Source: an uncultured Kangiella sp. (lineage in GTDB: Bacteria > Pseudomonadota > Gammaproteobacteria > Enterobacterales > Kangiellaceae). Taken from it: DNA of 64,000 nt. Both the position numbers and the translations under genes were made by a program. Location: contig CANNCW010000005.1 of assembly GCA_947503345.1 (NCBI GenBank), positions 50,454 to 114,453 on the forward strand. The letters are read 5' to 3'. The notes under the pieces are model-generated. The model did no database searches, was not told the DNA's origin, and was given only the letters and a program-made list of their open reading frames with translations. The number at the start of each line of letters is the position of its first letter. The first letter of the stretch is position 1. Shown in pieces: positions 26,554 through 36,270 of the stretch.

Positions 26554-27176
26554 GTCCAATCAGTAATCCCTTCTCTTCTATAAACTTCTTGAAACGAAGG
26601 TAGGGACTTCATCCGCTCAGCAAAAATTGATAAATGTGGCCATGTATCGGCAGGTTTAGGCATATTCCTCGACCAACGCATCAGCATGGTTAAACAAAAA
26701 TCAGCTGCTGATATTTTATCCCCAAGTATATAGGTACGTCCGTCAGAAAATTCATTATTGATGCGCTCAAAATAACTTTCTATTTTTTGCTGCACTGTAT
26801 CAGTTATTAAATTTGCATCTTCGACTAAATCCTGTGGATAAAACCAAAACCTAAAGATTGGCTGTATAGTATTTGAAAAGTAAAACATCCACTGATTATA
26901 TTGAGGCCGATTACTGCTATCCAAAGCTGGCGCAAGCTTCGAGTCGGGATGTTTGTCTGCTAAATACATGCAAATTGCAGCAAACTCCGACATCGGCTTG
27001 TCATCGATTATTAAGGTTGGAACTAAACCAGAGGGATTAATTGCTAGATATTCTCGAGATTTTTGCTGGTTGATAGAAAAATCAACTTTAAATAACTCAT
27101 GAGGTAGATCCATTTCAATTAATAGCCAATGAACGACTAAAGAAGCTGTCCCTGGGCAATAGTGTAATTTATACAT
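26550..27176 (-). CDS. Glutathione S-transferase
   Basis: A 208-aa cytosolic GST. The N-terminal thioredoxin-like domain has MYKLHYCPGTASLVVHWLLI, with Cys7/Ser12 near the active site, and NPSGLVPTLIIDD containing the cis-Pro. The all-helical C-terminal domain has the N-capping region ISAADFCLTMLM. It resembles beta/nu-type bacterial GSTs. It is the only minus-strand gene in the middle of the accessory region. Confidence 0.85.
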   Translation of the reverse strand: MYKLHYCPGTASLVVHWLLIEMDLPHELFKVDFSINQQKSREYLAINPSGLVPTLIIDDKPMSEFAAICMYLADKHPDSKLAPALDSSNRPQYNQWMFYFSNTIQPIFRFWFYPQDLVEDANLITDTVQQKIESYFERINNEFSDGRTYILGDKISAADFCLTMLMRWSRNMPKPADTWPHLSIFAERMKSLPSFQEVYRREGITDWT

Positions 27177-27256
27177 AAGTAATCTCGTTATTAGATGTCG
27201 AATTTAGTCTAACTCAATCGTCTTTTTCTTGTATAGTTATTTTAAAGGAGTCGAAT

Positions 27257-27628
27257 ATGAAAATGCCTAACGGTTTTAGTGCAATTACGCCTTACCTCTT
27301 TGTTGACAATCCCAGTGAATATGTCGATTTTTTAGTATCAGCCTTTAGTGCTACTGAGTTAAGTAGAACCATGCGAGGAGAGCGAATAGCGAATGTTTGT
27401 TTATCCATCAATGATGCTAGATTATTCTTAGGTGAAGCAACAGAGCAATATCCCGCCATGACCACCTCACTGTATTTATATGTCGAGAATGCTGACGCAT
27501 CTGTAGCACAAGCTATTAATGCGGGCGGTCAATTAGAAATGGAAGTGATGGATATGCCTTGGGGCGATCGACAAGGTGGAATACGAGATCAAGGTGGCAA
27601 TATTTGGTGGGTTTCACAACATCTTTAG
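27257..27628 (+). CDS. VOC-family protein, PhnB/YdfR-like
   Basis: A 123-aa protein of the PhnB-like VOC subgroup: ITPYLFVDNPSEYVDFLVSA, LYLYVENADASVAQAINAGG and the ending WGDRQGGIRDQGGNIWWVSQ. The DPxGNxW-like end is typical for this group. Function is unknown. A good AAAGGAG Shine-Dalgarno lies 8 bases before the ATG, and TATAGT upstream may be its -10. Confidence 0.8.
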   Translation: MKMPNGFSAITPYLFVDNPSEYVDFLVSAFSATELSRTMRGERIANVCLSINDARLFLGEATEQYPAMTTSLYLYVENADASVAQAINAGGQLEMEVMDMPWGDRQGGIRDQGGNIWWVSQHL

Positions 27629-27716
27629 TCAACACAGAAAAACTTTGTTACAAGCTTCCATTGAGCTTTATTTAACAAAGGCATAGGATATTTGCATTCA
27701 TTTTAAGGGGGAAGTT

Positions 27717-28610
27717 ATGTCGAAACGTTTAAACCAATTCAAAACCGTGATTACTGCAGGCAGTTTAGCTATCTTATTGGCAGCTTGTACTCACACTCAG
27801 AAAAGTCCCGAATATCAGTTTAGCGATGCCAACAAAGCTGCTTTAAATGCCGTTGTAGATGCCCGTGATGATAAAACCAAGGCCCGTGATGATTGGCGCA
27901 AACCTGCTGAAACTTTAGCATTCTTCCGAGTAGAGCCTGGTATGACAGTTGCAGAAGCGCTACCGGGTGGTGGTTGGTACACAGAAATTATTACCAATTA
28001 CTTAGGTTCGAAAGGAAAAATTTACGGTCTTCATTACAACGATGATATGTGGTCTAAATTTGGATTCTTTGATGAAGCAGGAATTAAGCGTCGCATAGAA
28101 GACACTGCAAAGTTCCCAAGTATCGTGGCTGAAAAGACCAATAACGGTATTAAGGCCGAAGGTTATACTTTTGCAAGTACACCTGAATCCGTCAATGGAA
28201 CCGTTGACCGTGTTTTAATCATTCGAGCGTTACATAACTTAAATCGATTCGAAAACAATGGCGCCTATCGCACGCAAGCATTAGCTAAGATTCACGATAT
28301 ATTGAAACCTAATGGTATGGTCGGTGTTGTCCAGCACAGTATTGCTGAAAGCACAGATGATGAAAGTGCTAATGGGCAAAGGGGCTATTTGAAAGAGTCT
28401 GCTGTCATTCGTATGTTTGAAGCTGCAGGTTTTAAATTAGTTGATTCTAGCAATATGCATGCTAATCCTAGAGATATCCCTGGTCCAAAGGATATCGTTT
28501 GGCGTTTGCCACCAACGTTATTAGGCGCTAAAGATAAGCCTGAGCAAGCTAAAGCTATGAATGAGATTGGCGAGTCTAATCGAATGACTCTATTATTTGA
28601 AAAAATATAG
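27717..28610 (+). CDS. Predicted SAM-dependent methyltransferase with lipoprotein signal (COG4798-like)
   Basis: A 297-aa protein with a lipoprotein-type N-terminus (lipobox LLAAC, Cys25) and a methyltransferase-like body: FFRVEPGMTVAEALPGGGWY (motif I region, about 75-94), YLGSKGKIYGLHYNDD and HDILKPNGMVGVVQHS (about 198-213). An exported SAM-dependent methyltransferase is puzzling, because SAM is cytosolic; this group of exported members is known but not explained. GGGGGAAG precedes the ATG. Confidence 0.75.
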   Translation: MSKRLNQFKTVITAGSLAILLAACTHTQKSPEYQFSDANKAALNAVVDARDDKTKARDDWRKPAETLAFFRVEPGMTVAEALPGGGWYTEIITNYLGSKGKIYGLHYNDDMWSKFGFFDEAGIKRRIEDTAKFPSIVAEKTNNGIKAEGYTFASTPESVNGTVDRVLIIRALHNLNRFENNGAYRTQALAKIHDILKPNGMVGVVQHSIAESTDDESANGQRGYLKESAVIRMFEAAGFKLVDSSNMHANPRDIPGPKDIVWRLPPTLLGAKDKPEQAKAMNEIGESNRMTLLFEKI

Positions 28611-28725
28611 ATTTTTCAAATAACTGCATATAAAGCCGTTTTAGTAAACTATTGTAAAATAATCATTATTTGTGAATAAATTGTGTTTATAATCATTGAT
28701 GATCATTTATTCATGTTAATTTGAG

Positions 28726-29919
28726 ATGAAACATATTTTACTAAAATTCGGCTTTATGGCATTAGTTTTACTCAGTGCAGGCAAGGCTCAAGCTGATTTA
28801 ACTTGTATAGCAGATACAGCTGTAGATGATTTAGCAGGTAGCGCCCAAGCAGATTTGACTCAATTATGTTTTGATTTTGACAATTTACCGACTTCCTACG
28901 ATGTAACTGTCAGCTTCGATAAAGTAAGATTTACTGGTGCTAATACTGGTGATGCCTGTGCGCTATTTGACAGTGATGGCGACGCTAATGGATTTGTAGA
29001 TTACGCTATCTGTTTTCAAGTGGGAGGAAACCCTGGAACCCTACTTCCCGGCTCTCCATTTGGGTACCAATGCTTATCCCCAAACTCAACAGTAGCTTGC
29101 GGTACTGCTAGTCCAGTGGTGTTATCACTTTCCAGCTGTACCTCTGCAACCACTAGCGATGATCCCTTTCCAACGGGTGAAGCAAGTCCGGATGACACCA
29201 AAGTTAGTTGTACCATATTTACCAGTGAGCTACCTAGCAATGGCAGTCAAGTTAACGCTTGTTCTTATGCTTCAGCATCACCTACTTCAGATCCCAAAGA
29301 CTGTTTGTTAAATATAGGTGGCGCTAATATCATTATCGATAAAGATGCTGATCCTGACGATAGTACTAGCTTTGCATTCAACTTAACCAGCCCTTCAACT
29401 AATGAATCAGGTTCGGTTACCGGTGACGGAACTACCTTTTTTAATGTAACGCCTGGAACTTATACGATTACTGAAGCAATTCCTGATAATTGGGGACTTA
29501 CTGCTTTAAGCTGTGTCGATAAGTTAGGAAACTCTGTCGGAACAGTAGACGTTACCACCGGCTCTGTTAGTTCTTTATTAGTAACACCATCTGGACAAGT
29601 AACCTGTACTTTTACCAATCGAAAGCAAGCAGACCTCACTATTACCAAAGATGATGCTACAACTAACTATATACCTGGTGCAACTCAAATCTATAGCATT
29701 CAAGTCATTAATAATGGACCTGCAAATCTAGCTGGAGCCATTGTTAATGACACTATTCCTGATGGTTTAATTATTGATAGCGTGACTTGTAACGCAGGCG
29801 CAACCTGTGCTATTAGTCAAACAGGCCAAGATATTACAGTGACTATGGATATTGATAATGGCGAAACCGTTACTATTTCAGTGCAAGTTACATATTCAAC
29901 AGATCCAGCTGCTTATTAA
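28726..29919 (+). CDS. Secreted DUF11-domain surface protein, probably 3'-truncated
   Basis: A 397-aa protein with a signal peptide (about 1-23, ending AQA|DL), a Cys-rich first half (at least ten Cys) with paired CACG-like segments, and a prealbumin/SpaA-like domain (about 200-300; FFNVTPGTYTITEAIPDNWG, ending in QVTCTFTNRK). It closes with one DUF11 module (ADLTITKDDATTNYIPGATQ, then IYSIQVINNGPANLAGAIV). The usual last strand (NTATV) is missing: the frame stops after VTYSTDPAAY, one base before the stop of the convergent SPOR gene. Confidence 0.72.
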   Translation: MKHILLKFGFMALVLLSAGKAQADLTCIADTAVDDLAGSAQADLTQLCFDFDNLPTSYDVTVSFDKVRFTGANTGDACALFDSDGDANGFVDYAICFQVGGNPGTLLPGSPFGYQCLSPNSTVACGTASPVVLSLSSCTSATTSDDPFPTGEASPDDTKVSCTIFTSELPSNGSQVNACSYASASPTSDPKDCLLNIGGANIIIDKDADPDDSTSFAFNLTSPSTNESGSVTGDGTTFFNVTPGTYTITEAIPDNWGLTALSCVDKLGNSVGTVDVTTGSVSSLLVTPSGQVTCTFTNRKQADLTITKDDATTNYIPGATQIYSIQVINNGPANLAGAIVNDTIPDGLIIDSVTCNAGATCAISQTGQDITVTMDIDNGETVTISVQVTYSTDPAAY

Positions 29920-30288
29920 TTATTTTGAAACCGAACGAATAGAAAGAACTCGTTTCAAAGAACCAATAGTTCGAGGCCAAGGTTTAATTTTATTATCTTT
30001 GGCCTTTATTTTTTGCGAAGCGTAATCTGCTTCATTATAAGTTTTATAAATTCCTTCTAATATTACCCAACGAGGCTCCTCTTCAACTATAGTTTTCACA
30101 GCAACTAACTGCTTATTGATTCCTAATTCATCTACTACTAGTTTTAAATCAGTTGTATCACTGACACTTGCTACTTGTAGTACATAATAGTCGGCTGGAG
30201 AGCTCATAATAATGTTCATTAAGCGGTCACTGGCGTCAACATTAGAACTTACGAATACCAGAACAACAATAGCAATTAACTTTTTCAT
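29920..30288 (-). CDS. Small exported SPOR-like protein
   Basis: A 122-aa protein with a signal peptide (about 1-19, ending VDA|SD) and a ~70-aa SPOR-like domain: YYVLQVASVSDTTDLKLVVD, then WVILEGIYKTYNEADYASQK, in the beta-alpha-beta pattern of peptidoglycan-binding SPOR domains. A basic tail follows. I chose the ATG at 30288; a TTG four codons upstream is possible. Neither has a clear Shine-Dalgarno, and a hairpin (30303-30317) covers that zone. Its stop codon directly abuts that of the DUF11 gene. Confidence 0.65.
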   Translation of the reverse strand: MKKLIAIVVLVFVSSNVDASDRLMNIIMSSPADYYVLQVASVSDTTDLKLVVDELGINKQLVAVKTIVEEEPRWVILEGIYKTYNEADYASQKIKAKDNKIKPWPRTIGSLKRVLSIRSVSK

Positions 30289-30302
30289 AAACAGTATCAA
30301 GC

Positions 30303-30317
30303 GGGCAAGAATTGCCC
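30303..30317. promoter_or_regulatory. Hairpin over the SPOR-gene ribosome-binding zone
   Basis: GGGCAA-GAA-TTGCCC is a perfect 6-bp inverted repeat 15 bases before the SPOR-gene ATG on the minus strand. In the mRNA it would occupy the place of a Shine-Dalgarno. It could also be a small operator. No function is proven. Confidence 0.4.
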
Positions 30318-30338
30318 ATATATAACGTTATTTTATTT

Positions 30339-30384
30339 CGTGATCCAGTTCACACTTGCTAATTTTACAAAGCTCGTCTATTTT
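30339..30384 (+). promoter_or_regulatory. CRP/Vfr-like site and promoter before map
   Basis: CGTGA-TCCAGT-TCACA (30339-30354) differs from the TGTGA-N6-TCACA consensus in one base. It is followed by TTGCTA (30356-30361), a 17-base spacer and TATTTT (30379-30384), a plausible sigma-70 promoter for map. The site centre would lie about 44 bases before the start site, near the class II CRP position. It could also serve the divergent SPOR gene. Confidence 0.45.
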
Positions 30385-30469
30385 TTACATCCTGTTAAAA
30401 TCCTTAGCCATATGTACTCTTGAACTAATAGTCGTTAAAATGCCTCATCTTTAGTATTTTTTATTGATT

Positions 30470-31303
30470 ATGGCTATAAAATTAAAAACACCTGAACAAA
30501 TTGAAGGCATGCGTAAAGCAGGCAAATTAGCCTCTGAAATCTTGGAAATGATAGGTCAACACATCGTAAAAGGCGTGACCACAGAAGAATTAGATAGAAT
30601 ATGCCACGAACACATTGTTAAGGTACAAGGAGGCTATCCAGCAACCTTGAATTATGGTGGTCAGCCCTATCCCATGACTTTAGACGATTCAGGTTCGCCA
30701 ATTGAAGGTTTCCACAAAGATGGCTTTCCAAAATCAATATGTACTTCGGTGAATGACGTTGTTTGCCATGGAATACCCAATAAAAAGCCATTAAAAAATG
30801 GCGATATTTTAAACCTTGATGTTACGGTTATTAAAGATGGCTTTCACGGCGATACCAGCAAGATGTTTGTGGTTGGCGATCCTACACCGCAAGCAAAAAA
30901 GCTAATTGATACCACTCAAGAAGCATTATATTTAGCCATTGATATGGTAAAACCTGGTGCCCGTTTAGGTGATATAGGCTATGCCATCCAAAAGTACGTA
31001 GAAAAACGAGGCTATTCTATTGTGCGCGAGTATTGTGGCCATGGCATTGGCGAGGTTTTCCATGAAGAGCCTCAAGTTACCCATTATGGTCGTCCTGGAA
31101 CGGGCGTTGAATTGCAAGCTGGTATGACATTTACTATCGAACCTATGGTTAATTTTGGCAAGCGCAATGTTAAGTTAAACCGTAAAGATGGCTGGACCGT
31201 AAATACTAAAGATCGCTCCTTATCTGCTCAGTGGGAACATACATTGCTTTGTACTGAAACGGGCGTCGAAGTTTTAACTAAGCGTCAAGAAGAAAGCTTC
31301 TAA
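30470..31303 (+). CDS. map: Methionine aminopeptidase, type I
   Basis: Removes N-terminal Met from nascent proteins. The 277-aa protein has all five metal ligands in context: VVCHGIP (His100), LNLDVTV (Asp117), HGDTSKMF (Asp128), GHGIGEVFHEEP and TIEPM, ending WEHTLL. It carries about 20 extra residues (around 62-85, NYGGQPYPMTLDDSGSPIEG) between the N-terminal part and the catalytic core compared with the E. coli enzyme as I recall it. I chose the ATG at 30470 over a TTG two codons earlier. It heads the map-glnD-dapD unit. Confidence 0.96.
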   Translation: MAIKLKTPEQIEGMRKAGKLASEILEMIGQHIVKGVTTEELDRICHEHIVKVQGGYPATLNYGGQPYPMTLDDSGSPIEGFHKDGFPKSICTSVNDVVCHGIPNKKPLKNGDILNLDVTVIKDGFHGDTSKMFVVGDPTPQAKKLIDTTQEALYLAIDMVKPGARLGDIGYAIQKYVEKRGYSIVREYCGHGIGEVFHEEPQVTHYGRPGTGVELQAGMTFTIEPMVNFGKRNVKLNRKDGWTVNTKDRSLSAQWEHTLLCTETGVEVLTKRQEESF

Positions 31304-31315
31304 GCTCATTTTTCT

Positions 31316-33943
31316 GTGGCAGCTTCCGATAAATATCACTACCTTCCTAAAAGCTCTGACATCAATAAAGTTTTTGATTCAGAGCTTGCTCGTATTAAGG
31401 CATATAAATCACATCTAGCAAAAGGGCTAGAAGCTTTAATCATCGAATTCAAGCGCAATATCAGTATCAGTCAACTTTTAAAAGCTCGTAGTGCCTTAGT
31501 GGATGTTATTCTTACCACTAGCTGGCAACAATTCGAAGTGGATCCTGATTGCTCTTTAATTGCTGTAGGAGGTTACGGCCGCTCGGAATTACAGCCCTAC
31601 TCCGATATCGACTTACTGATTTTATTACCGGACTCACAATTAGACACCAAGGCATTAGAACAGTGGTTGGCTTTTTTATGGGACATTGGTTTAGAGATTG
31701 GTCATAGCGTTCGTACTATTGAGGAATGTGAGGAGCTAGCTAAAAGTGACATTAGTATTGCTACCAGCTTAATGGAATCAAGAATTCTATATGGTAATAA
31801 ATATTTATATCGACAGCTAAAAGACTTTATAACAAAAGATGAATTTTGGCCTATTACAGATTTTTATGAGGCAAAATTTAATGAACAAAAAAATCGTCAC
31901 GGAAATTTCAAAGATACCTCATTTAATCTTGAACCTAATATAAAATCCAACCCTGGCGGTCTTCGTGATATCCAAACTATGCAATGGATAGCACTAAAGT
32001 TTTTTAAAACTAACAGCTTACAGAAGCTAATCGAGTTAGGAATTCTGACCCGTCGTGAATACAAAGCGATTTTATCGCATCGTCAGTTATTGAACAAAAT
32101 CAGATTTGCACTACATGCGGTAGCTGGAAAGCGTGAAGAAAGACTGTTATTTGAGCATCAAAAGATTATTGCTCAATGGCTTGGCTTTGAGGATAGTCCA
32201 GAGAAACTTGCTGTCGAGCAATTGATGCAACCTTATTATCAAGCAGTCATGGCCATTAGAAATCTAAATGGGTTGTTCTTGCAAATCTTTGAGCAAGAAT
32301 ATTTAGAGTCAAATAAAAATGAATCCATTGTCGAACTTGATGAACTATTTATTTTAAAACAGCAAAGAATCGCGCTAAGGGAAGAGTATCATTTTGAACA
32401 AGTTCCTTGGGCTCTGATTAAAATATTTCACCATATAAGTCTGGACCAAAACATCAAACAAATTGATGCATTTACTTTACGTAAAATTCGCTCAAGTCAG
32501 CATTTGATCAATAAGAAGTTCAGAAAAGACTCTAAAGTATTAACGGCAGTTCAAGATTTTTTATCCGCAAAACAAATGACTAGCCGCGGTTTTGCATTAA
32601 TGAAGCGTACAAATGTCCTAGGTAGTTTTTTACCCTTGTTTGCAAAAATAGAAGGGCAAATGCAGTTTGATTTATTTCATGCTTATACGGTGGATGAGCA
32701 TACTTTATTCTTATTACGTTACTTAGTACGTTATAACCGACCTGAATGCCAACATGAATTTCCTATTTGTTCTGAAATAATGAGCAAACAAAAAGATCAT
32801 AGCTGTATTCACTTGGCGGCAATATTCCACGATATCGCCAAAGGTCGTGGCGGAGATCACTCTGAACTTGGTTCCGAAGATGCATTACATTACTGCTTAT
32901 CCATTGGACTGAGCAAACAAAAAGCTGAAATGGTTGCTTGGTTGGTCAAAAGCCATTTATTAATGTCTATGGTAGCTCAACGTAAAGATATTCACGACGT
33001 GCAAGTCATAGAAGAATTCTGTCTGCGCATTCCGTCTCAAGAGCATCTGGATCTACTTTATGTTTTAACAGTTTCTGATATACGAGCAACCAATCCCAGT
33101 CTTTGGAATTCATGGAAAGAGTCTTTATTAAAAGAGTTGTATCTTTCAAGTCAATACCATTTATCTCAAGCAGCGCCAATTCAAGATATCACTGAACAGA
33201 TTAAAGATCAGCGACAACAAATTCTTACCAGCTTAAGTTCTGATCTAAAAACAGGAGCAAAAACCTGGTTGAATGATTTAGGTGATGATTATTTATTACG
33301 CTACCACCCTGAGCAAATTTTATGGCAATTGCCTTTATTGATTAATCAAAACAATTATCCTCAAGTAAGTATAAAAAATCACAGAAACCAAGCAGGAACT
33401 GAGATTTTCATAGCTATTCCAGATCAAGTAAATTTGTTCGCAGCAATTACAAGCAGTCTAAGTCAATTGAATCTTAGTATTCAAAATGCAATTTTATTTA
33501 CCGCTGAATCTGGATTATGTTTGGACACTTTTGTGGTCCTTGATCAAGATCACAAACCACTAACTGCCAAAAGTCGAATTAAAGAAGTCAGACAACAACT
33601 GCTTGTCAATTTGCAGCAACTTGATACCTTGTCATTAGAAGTCACCCGTCTGCAAAAGAGTCGTTATAAAAGCTTCGACGTTAGGACAGATATTCAATTT
33701 AGCCATGATCCTCAAACACAATTATCACGTTTGGAAATAACAGCACTGGATCGTCCAGCATTACTTGCTAAAATAGCTATCGCATTCAGGGATACTAAAA
33801 TAAAAGTCCATGCGGCAAAAGTCGTCACTCTAGGTGAACGAGTAGAAGATACATTTATCATTAGCGCCCAAAATAATCAGGCGCTAAATGCAGAACAACA
33901 ATTGCAACTTAAAGATAAGTTGCTAGACATCATTAAAGAGTAA
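31316..33943 (+). CDS. glnD: Bifunctional uridylyltransferase/uridylyl-removing enzyme GlnD
   Basis: Nitrogen sensor that adds or removes UMP on PII proteins in response to glutamine. The 875-aa protein has the nucleotidyltransferase motif GGYGRSEL...DIDLLIL (about 85-103, Asp97 and Asp99), the HD hydrolase motif [17 protein letters not shown] and two C-terminal ACT domains for glutamine sensing. The start is a GTG at 31316, 12 bases after map; no in-frame ATG precedes it. Length is close to the E. coli protein. Confidence 0.97.
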   Translation: MAASDKYHYLPKSSDINKVFDSELARIKAYKSHLAKGLEALIIEFKRNISISQLLKARSALVDVILTTSWQQFEVDPDCSLIAVGGYGRSELQPYSDIDLLILLPDSQLDTKALEQWLAFLWDIGLEIGHSVRTIEECEELAKSDISIATSLMESRILYGNKYLYRQLKDFITKDEFWPITDFYEAKFNEQKNRHGNFKDTSFNLEPNIKSNPGGLRDIQTMQWIALKFFKTNSLQKLIELGILTRREYKAILSHRQLLNKIRFALHAVAGKREERLLFEHQKIIAQWLGFEDSPEKLAVEQLMQPYYQAVMAIRNLNGLFLQIFEQEYLESNKNESIVELDELFILKQQRIALREEYHFEQVPWALIKIFHHISLDQNIKQIDAFTLRKIRSSQHLINKKFRKDSKVLTAVQDFLSAKQMTSRGFALMKRTNVLGSFLPLFAKIEGQMQFDLFHAYTVDEHTLFLLRYLVRYNRPECQHEFPICSEIMSKQKDHSCIHLAAIFHDIAKGRGGDHSELGSEDALHYCLSIGLSKQKAEMVAWLVKSHLLMSMVAQRKDIHDVQVIEEFCLRIPSQEHLDLLYVLTVSDIRATNPSLWNSWKESLLKELYLSSQYHLSQAAPIQDITEQIKDQRQQILTSLSSDLKTGAKTWLNDLGDDYLLRYHPEQILWQLPLLINQNNYPQVSIKNHRNQAGTEIFIAIPDQVNLFAAITSSLSQLNLSIQNAILFTAESGLCLDTFVVLDQDHKPLTAKSRIKEVRQQLLVNLQQLDTLSLEVTRLQKSRYKSFDVRTDIQFSHDPQTQLSRLEITALDRPALLAKIAIAFRDTKIKVHAAKVVTLGERVEDTFIISAQNNQALNAEQQLQLKDKLLDIIKE

Positions 33944-33950
33944 TAGAGAT

Positions 33951-34769
33951 ATGAGCAAAGAAATCCAAGCCGTAATAGAGCAAGCATTCGATAATCGAAA
34001 ACTTCTAGCTACTGATTCAAAAACAGTTAAAAGCGCAGTCGACAGTGCGTTAAACCTTTTAAACTCAGGACAAGCTAGAGTAGCAGAAAAGATTGATGGT
34101 GATTGGGTTGTTAATCAATGGCTAAAAAAGGCGGTATTATTATCATTTTCTATTAATGACAATAAAGTTATTGATACCGATTTGGCTCAATTCTACGATA
34201 AAGTTTCAATGAAATATGCCAACATGACTGAAGAAGAATTCCGTCAAGGTGGCACACGAGTTGTTCCACATGCCATTGCAAGACACGGCTCTTATATTGC
34301 TAGAAATGTAGTATTAATGCCAAGTTATACTAATATCGGCGCTTATATTGACGAAGGTACTATGGTGGACACTTGGGCTACGGTAGGATCTTGTGCTCAA
34401 ATTGGTAAAAACGTTCACCTTTCTGGCGGTGCCGGTATTGGTGGTGTATTAGAACCCTTGCAAGCAGGCCCTACTATTATTGAAGATAACTGTTTTATAG
34501 GTGCGCGCTCAGAAGTAGTTGAAGGTGTTGTGGTCGAAGAAGGTGCCGTACTTTCTATGGGCGTATTCATTGGACAGAGCACTAAGATTTATAATCGATT
34601 AACTGATGAAGTTACTTACGGCCGAGTCCCTGCGGGCTCGGTTGTAGTGCCTGGTTCTCTACCTTCTGATGATGGTAAGTATAATTTAAATTGCGCGGTA
34701 ATCGTAAAACAAGTTGATGCTAAAACTCGCTCAAAAACATCAATTAACGATTTATTGAGAATGGATTAA
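33951..34769 (+). CDS. dapD: Tetrahydrodipicolinate N-succinyltransferase DapD
   Basis: Adds succinyl to tetrahydrodipicolinate in the lysine/meso-DAP pathway. The 272-aa trimeric beta-helix protein has [20 protein letters not shown] and [20 protein letters not shown] as clear family signatures. Pathway partner dapE is two genes downstream, so the two succinylase-branch genes share a transcription unit with yffB between them. Confidence 0.97.
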   Translation: MSKEIQAVIEQAFDNRKLLATDSKTVKSAVDSALNLLNSGQARVAEKIDGDWVVNQWLKKAVLLSFSINDNKVIDTDLAQFYDKVSMKYANMTEEEFRQGGTRVVPHAIARHGSYIARNVVLMPSYTNIGAYIDEGTMVDTWATVGSCAQIGKNVHLSGGAGIGGVLEPLQAGPTIIEDNCFIGARSEVVEGVVVEEGAVLSMGVFIGQSTKIYNRLTDEVTYGRVPAGSVVVPGSLPSDDGKYNLNCAVIVKQVDAKTRSKTSINDLLRMD

Positions 34770-34780
34770 GGGTGGACTTC

Positions 34781-35125
34781 ATGATAAAAATTTATGGCAT
34801 ACCAAACTGTGATACTGTCAGAAAAGCTGTAAAGTGGCTTGAAGAAAATGAAATTGCACACGAGTTTATAGATTACCGTAGAAACTCCTTGGCTCGAAGT
34901 GAAATAGAAAACTGGGATAAGGCCATTGGTTGGGAAGCCTTTTTAAATAAACGTTCTACGGCTTGGCGTCCTTTAGATCAATCCGTTAAAGATAATATTA
35001 ATCGAGAATCAGCTCTGAAACTAATGTTAGAAAAAGTAACGCTCATCAAACGTCCGGTATTAGTTAATGGCAATGATGTATTTTTAGGGTTCAAACCTGA
35101 AATGTATCAAGAGATATTTGCTTAA
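34781..35125 (+). CDS. yffB: ArsC/Spx-family protein YffB
   Basis: A 114-aa thioredoxin-fold protein: [20 protein letters not shown] (single Cys followed by TxxK-like spacing), HEFIDYR and [19 protein letters not shown]. It lacks the CX3R-type arsenate reductase pair. YffB proteins bind glutathione in other species, but the role is unclear. I chose the ATG at 34781 with GGGTGG 5 bases upstream. It overlaps dapE by one base, a conserved yffB-dapE pairing. Confidence 0.9.
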   Translation: MIKIYGIPNCDTVRKAVKWLEENEIAHEFIDYRRNSLARSEIENWDKAIGWEAFLNKRSTAWRPLDQSVKDNINRESALKLMLEKVTLIKRPVLVNGNDVFLGFKPEMYQEIFA

Positions 35126-36270
35126 TGCCAAAATCAGAAGTATTAGAGCTTACAAAAGATCTTATTAACCGTGCGTCTATTACGCCGGAAGATGCTGGCT
35201 GTCAAAAATTGATGATGGAGTATTTATCAGATTTTGGTTTTGAGCATCAAGTGATGAATTTTGAAGACACCAAAAATTTCTGGTCTTTAAATAATACTAA
35301 AAAAAGAGCAGGTCCCGTTTTTGTGTTTGCAGGTCATACGGATGTAGTACCAGCAGGTGCGCTTGAACAATGGGACACGCCACCTTTTGAAGCCATTGAG
35401 AAAAATGGTTACTTATATGGTCGTGGCGCCGCTGACATGAAAGCTAGTCTAGCAGCTATGTTAGTTGCCACCAAAAACTTTGTTCAGGATTATCCAAGTC
35501 ATAAAGGACAAATTGGTTACCTAATTACCAGTGATGAAGAAGGTCCTTTTATTAATGGTACTGTTAGGGTTGTTGAGGAGCTACAAAAACAAAACCAAGT
35601 TATTGATTACTGTGTAGTAGGCGAACCTTCAAGCTCAGAAAAGTTTGGAGATGTTATCAAGAATGGTCGTCGAGGCTCGTTTACAGGCCATCTTACAATT
35701 AACGGTACACAAGGCCATGTTGCTTACCCTCATCTAGCAGACAATGCGATTCACAAGTCCTATCAAGCGCTGTTAGATTTATCTCAAAAAGAATGGGATC
35801 AGGGGAATGACTTCTTCCCTGCTACGAGTTTCCAAATTGCTATTGAGAAATCTGGTGATGCAACTAATGTTATTCCAGGAAAAAAATATGTAGTGTTTAA
35901 TTTTCGCTACTCTACAGAAACCACTCATCAAGAACTGAAACAAAAAGTTTTAGCCATTTTAGATAAACATCACTTAGATTATGAAATCGAGTGGAAACTT
36001 AATGGTGAGCCCTTTTTAACACCAAAAGGTTCATTAGTTGAAGCCTCGAAGAAAGCTATTCAGCAAGTTTGTAATATGCACACTCAAGCTTTAACCACGG
36101 GTGGGACCTCTGATGGTCGTTTCATCGCTAAAACAGGGGCGCAAGTAGTGGAAATTGGCCCAGTAAATAAAACCATTCATAAAGTTAATGAGTGCGTTAA
36201 GATTTCTGATTTAGACTTATTAGCGGATGTTTATTACCAAGTCTTAAAGGAATTATTGGTTGATGAGTAA
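35125..36270 (+). CDS. dapE: Succinyl-diaminopimelate desuccinylase
   Basis: Hydrolyses N-succinyl-LL-DAP to LL-DAP and succinate with two zinc ions. The 381-aa protein has [11 protein letters not shown] (metal His), [14 protein letters not shown] (bridging Asp), TSDEEGPF (catalytic and metal Glu), [12 protein letters not shown] and the C-terminal [10 protein letters not shown]. Its end overlaps the following peptidase gene by 8 bases. Confidence 0.97.
   Translation: MPKSEVLELTKDLINRASITPEDAGCQKLMMEYLSDFGFEHQVMNFEDTKNFWSLNNTKKRAGPVFVFAGHTDVVPAGALEQWDTPPFEAIEKNGYLYGRGAADMKASLAAMLVATKNFVQDYPSHKGQIGYLITSDEEGPFINGTVRVVEELQKQNQVIDYCVVGEPSSSEKFGDVIKNGRRGSFTGHLTINGTQGHVAYPHLADNAIHKSYQALLDLSQKEWDQGNDFFPATSFQIAIEKSGDATNVIPGKKYVVFNFRYSTETTHQELKQKVLAILDKHHLDYEIEWKLNGEPFLTPKGSLVEASKKAIQQVCNMHTQALTTGGTSDGRFIAKTGAQVVEIGPVNKTIHKVNECVKISDLDLLADVYYQVLKELLVDE

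Noticed and set aside
23384..27628. Run of small single-gene cassettes (VOC, GNAT, DoxX-like, kinase) as a chromosomal integron
   Set aside because: No attC-like sites with GTTRRRY ends between genes, several genes overlap or share TAATG junctions, and no integron integrase is in the window.
28652..28670. Fur box before the DUF11 gene
   Set aside because: Only about 12 of 19 bases match the consensus, in AT-rich sequence; kept only as a weak direct-repeat observation.
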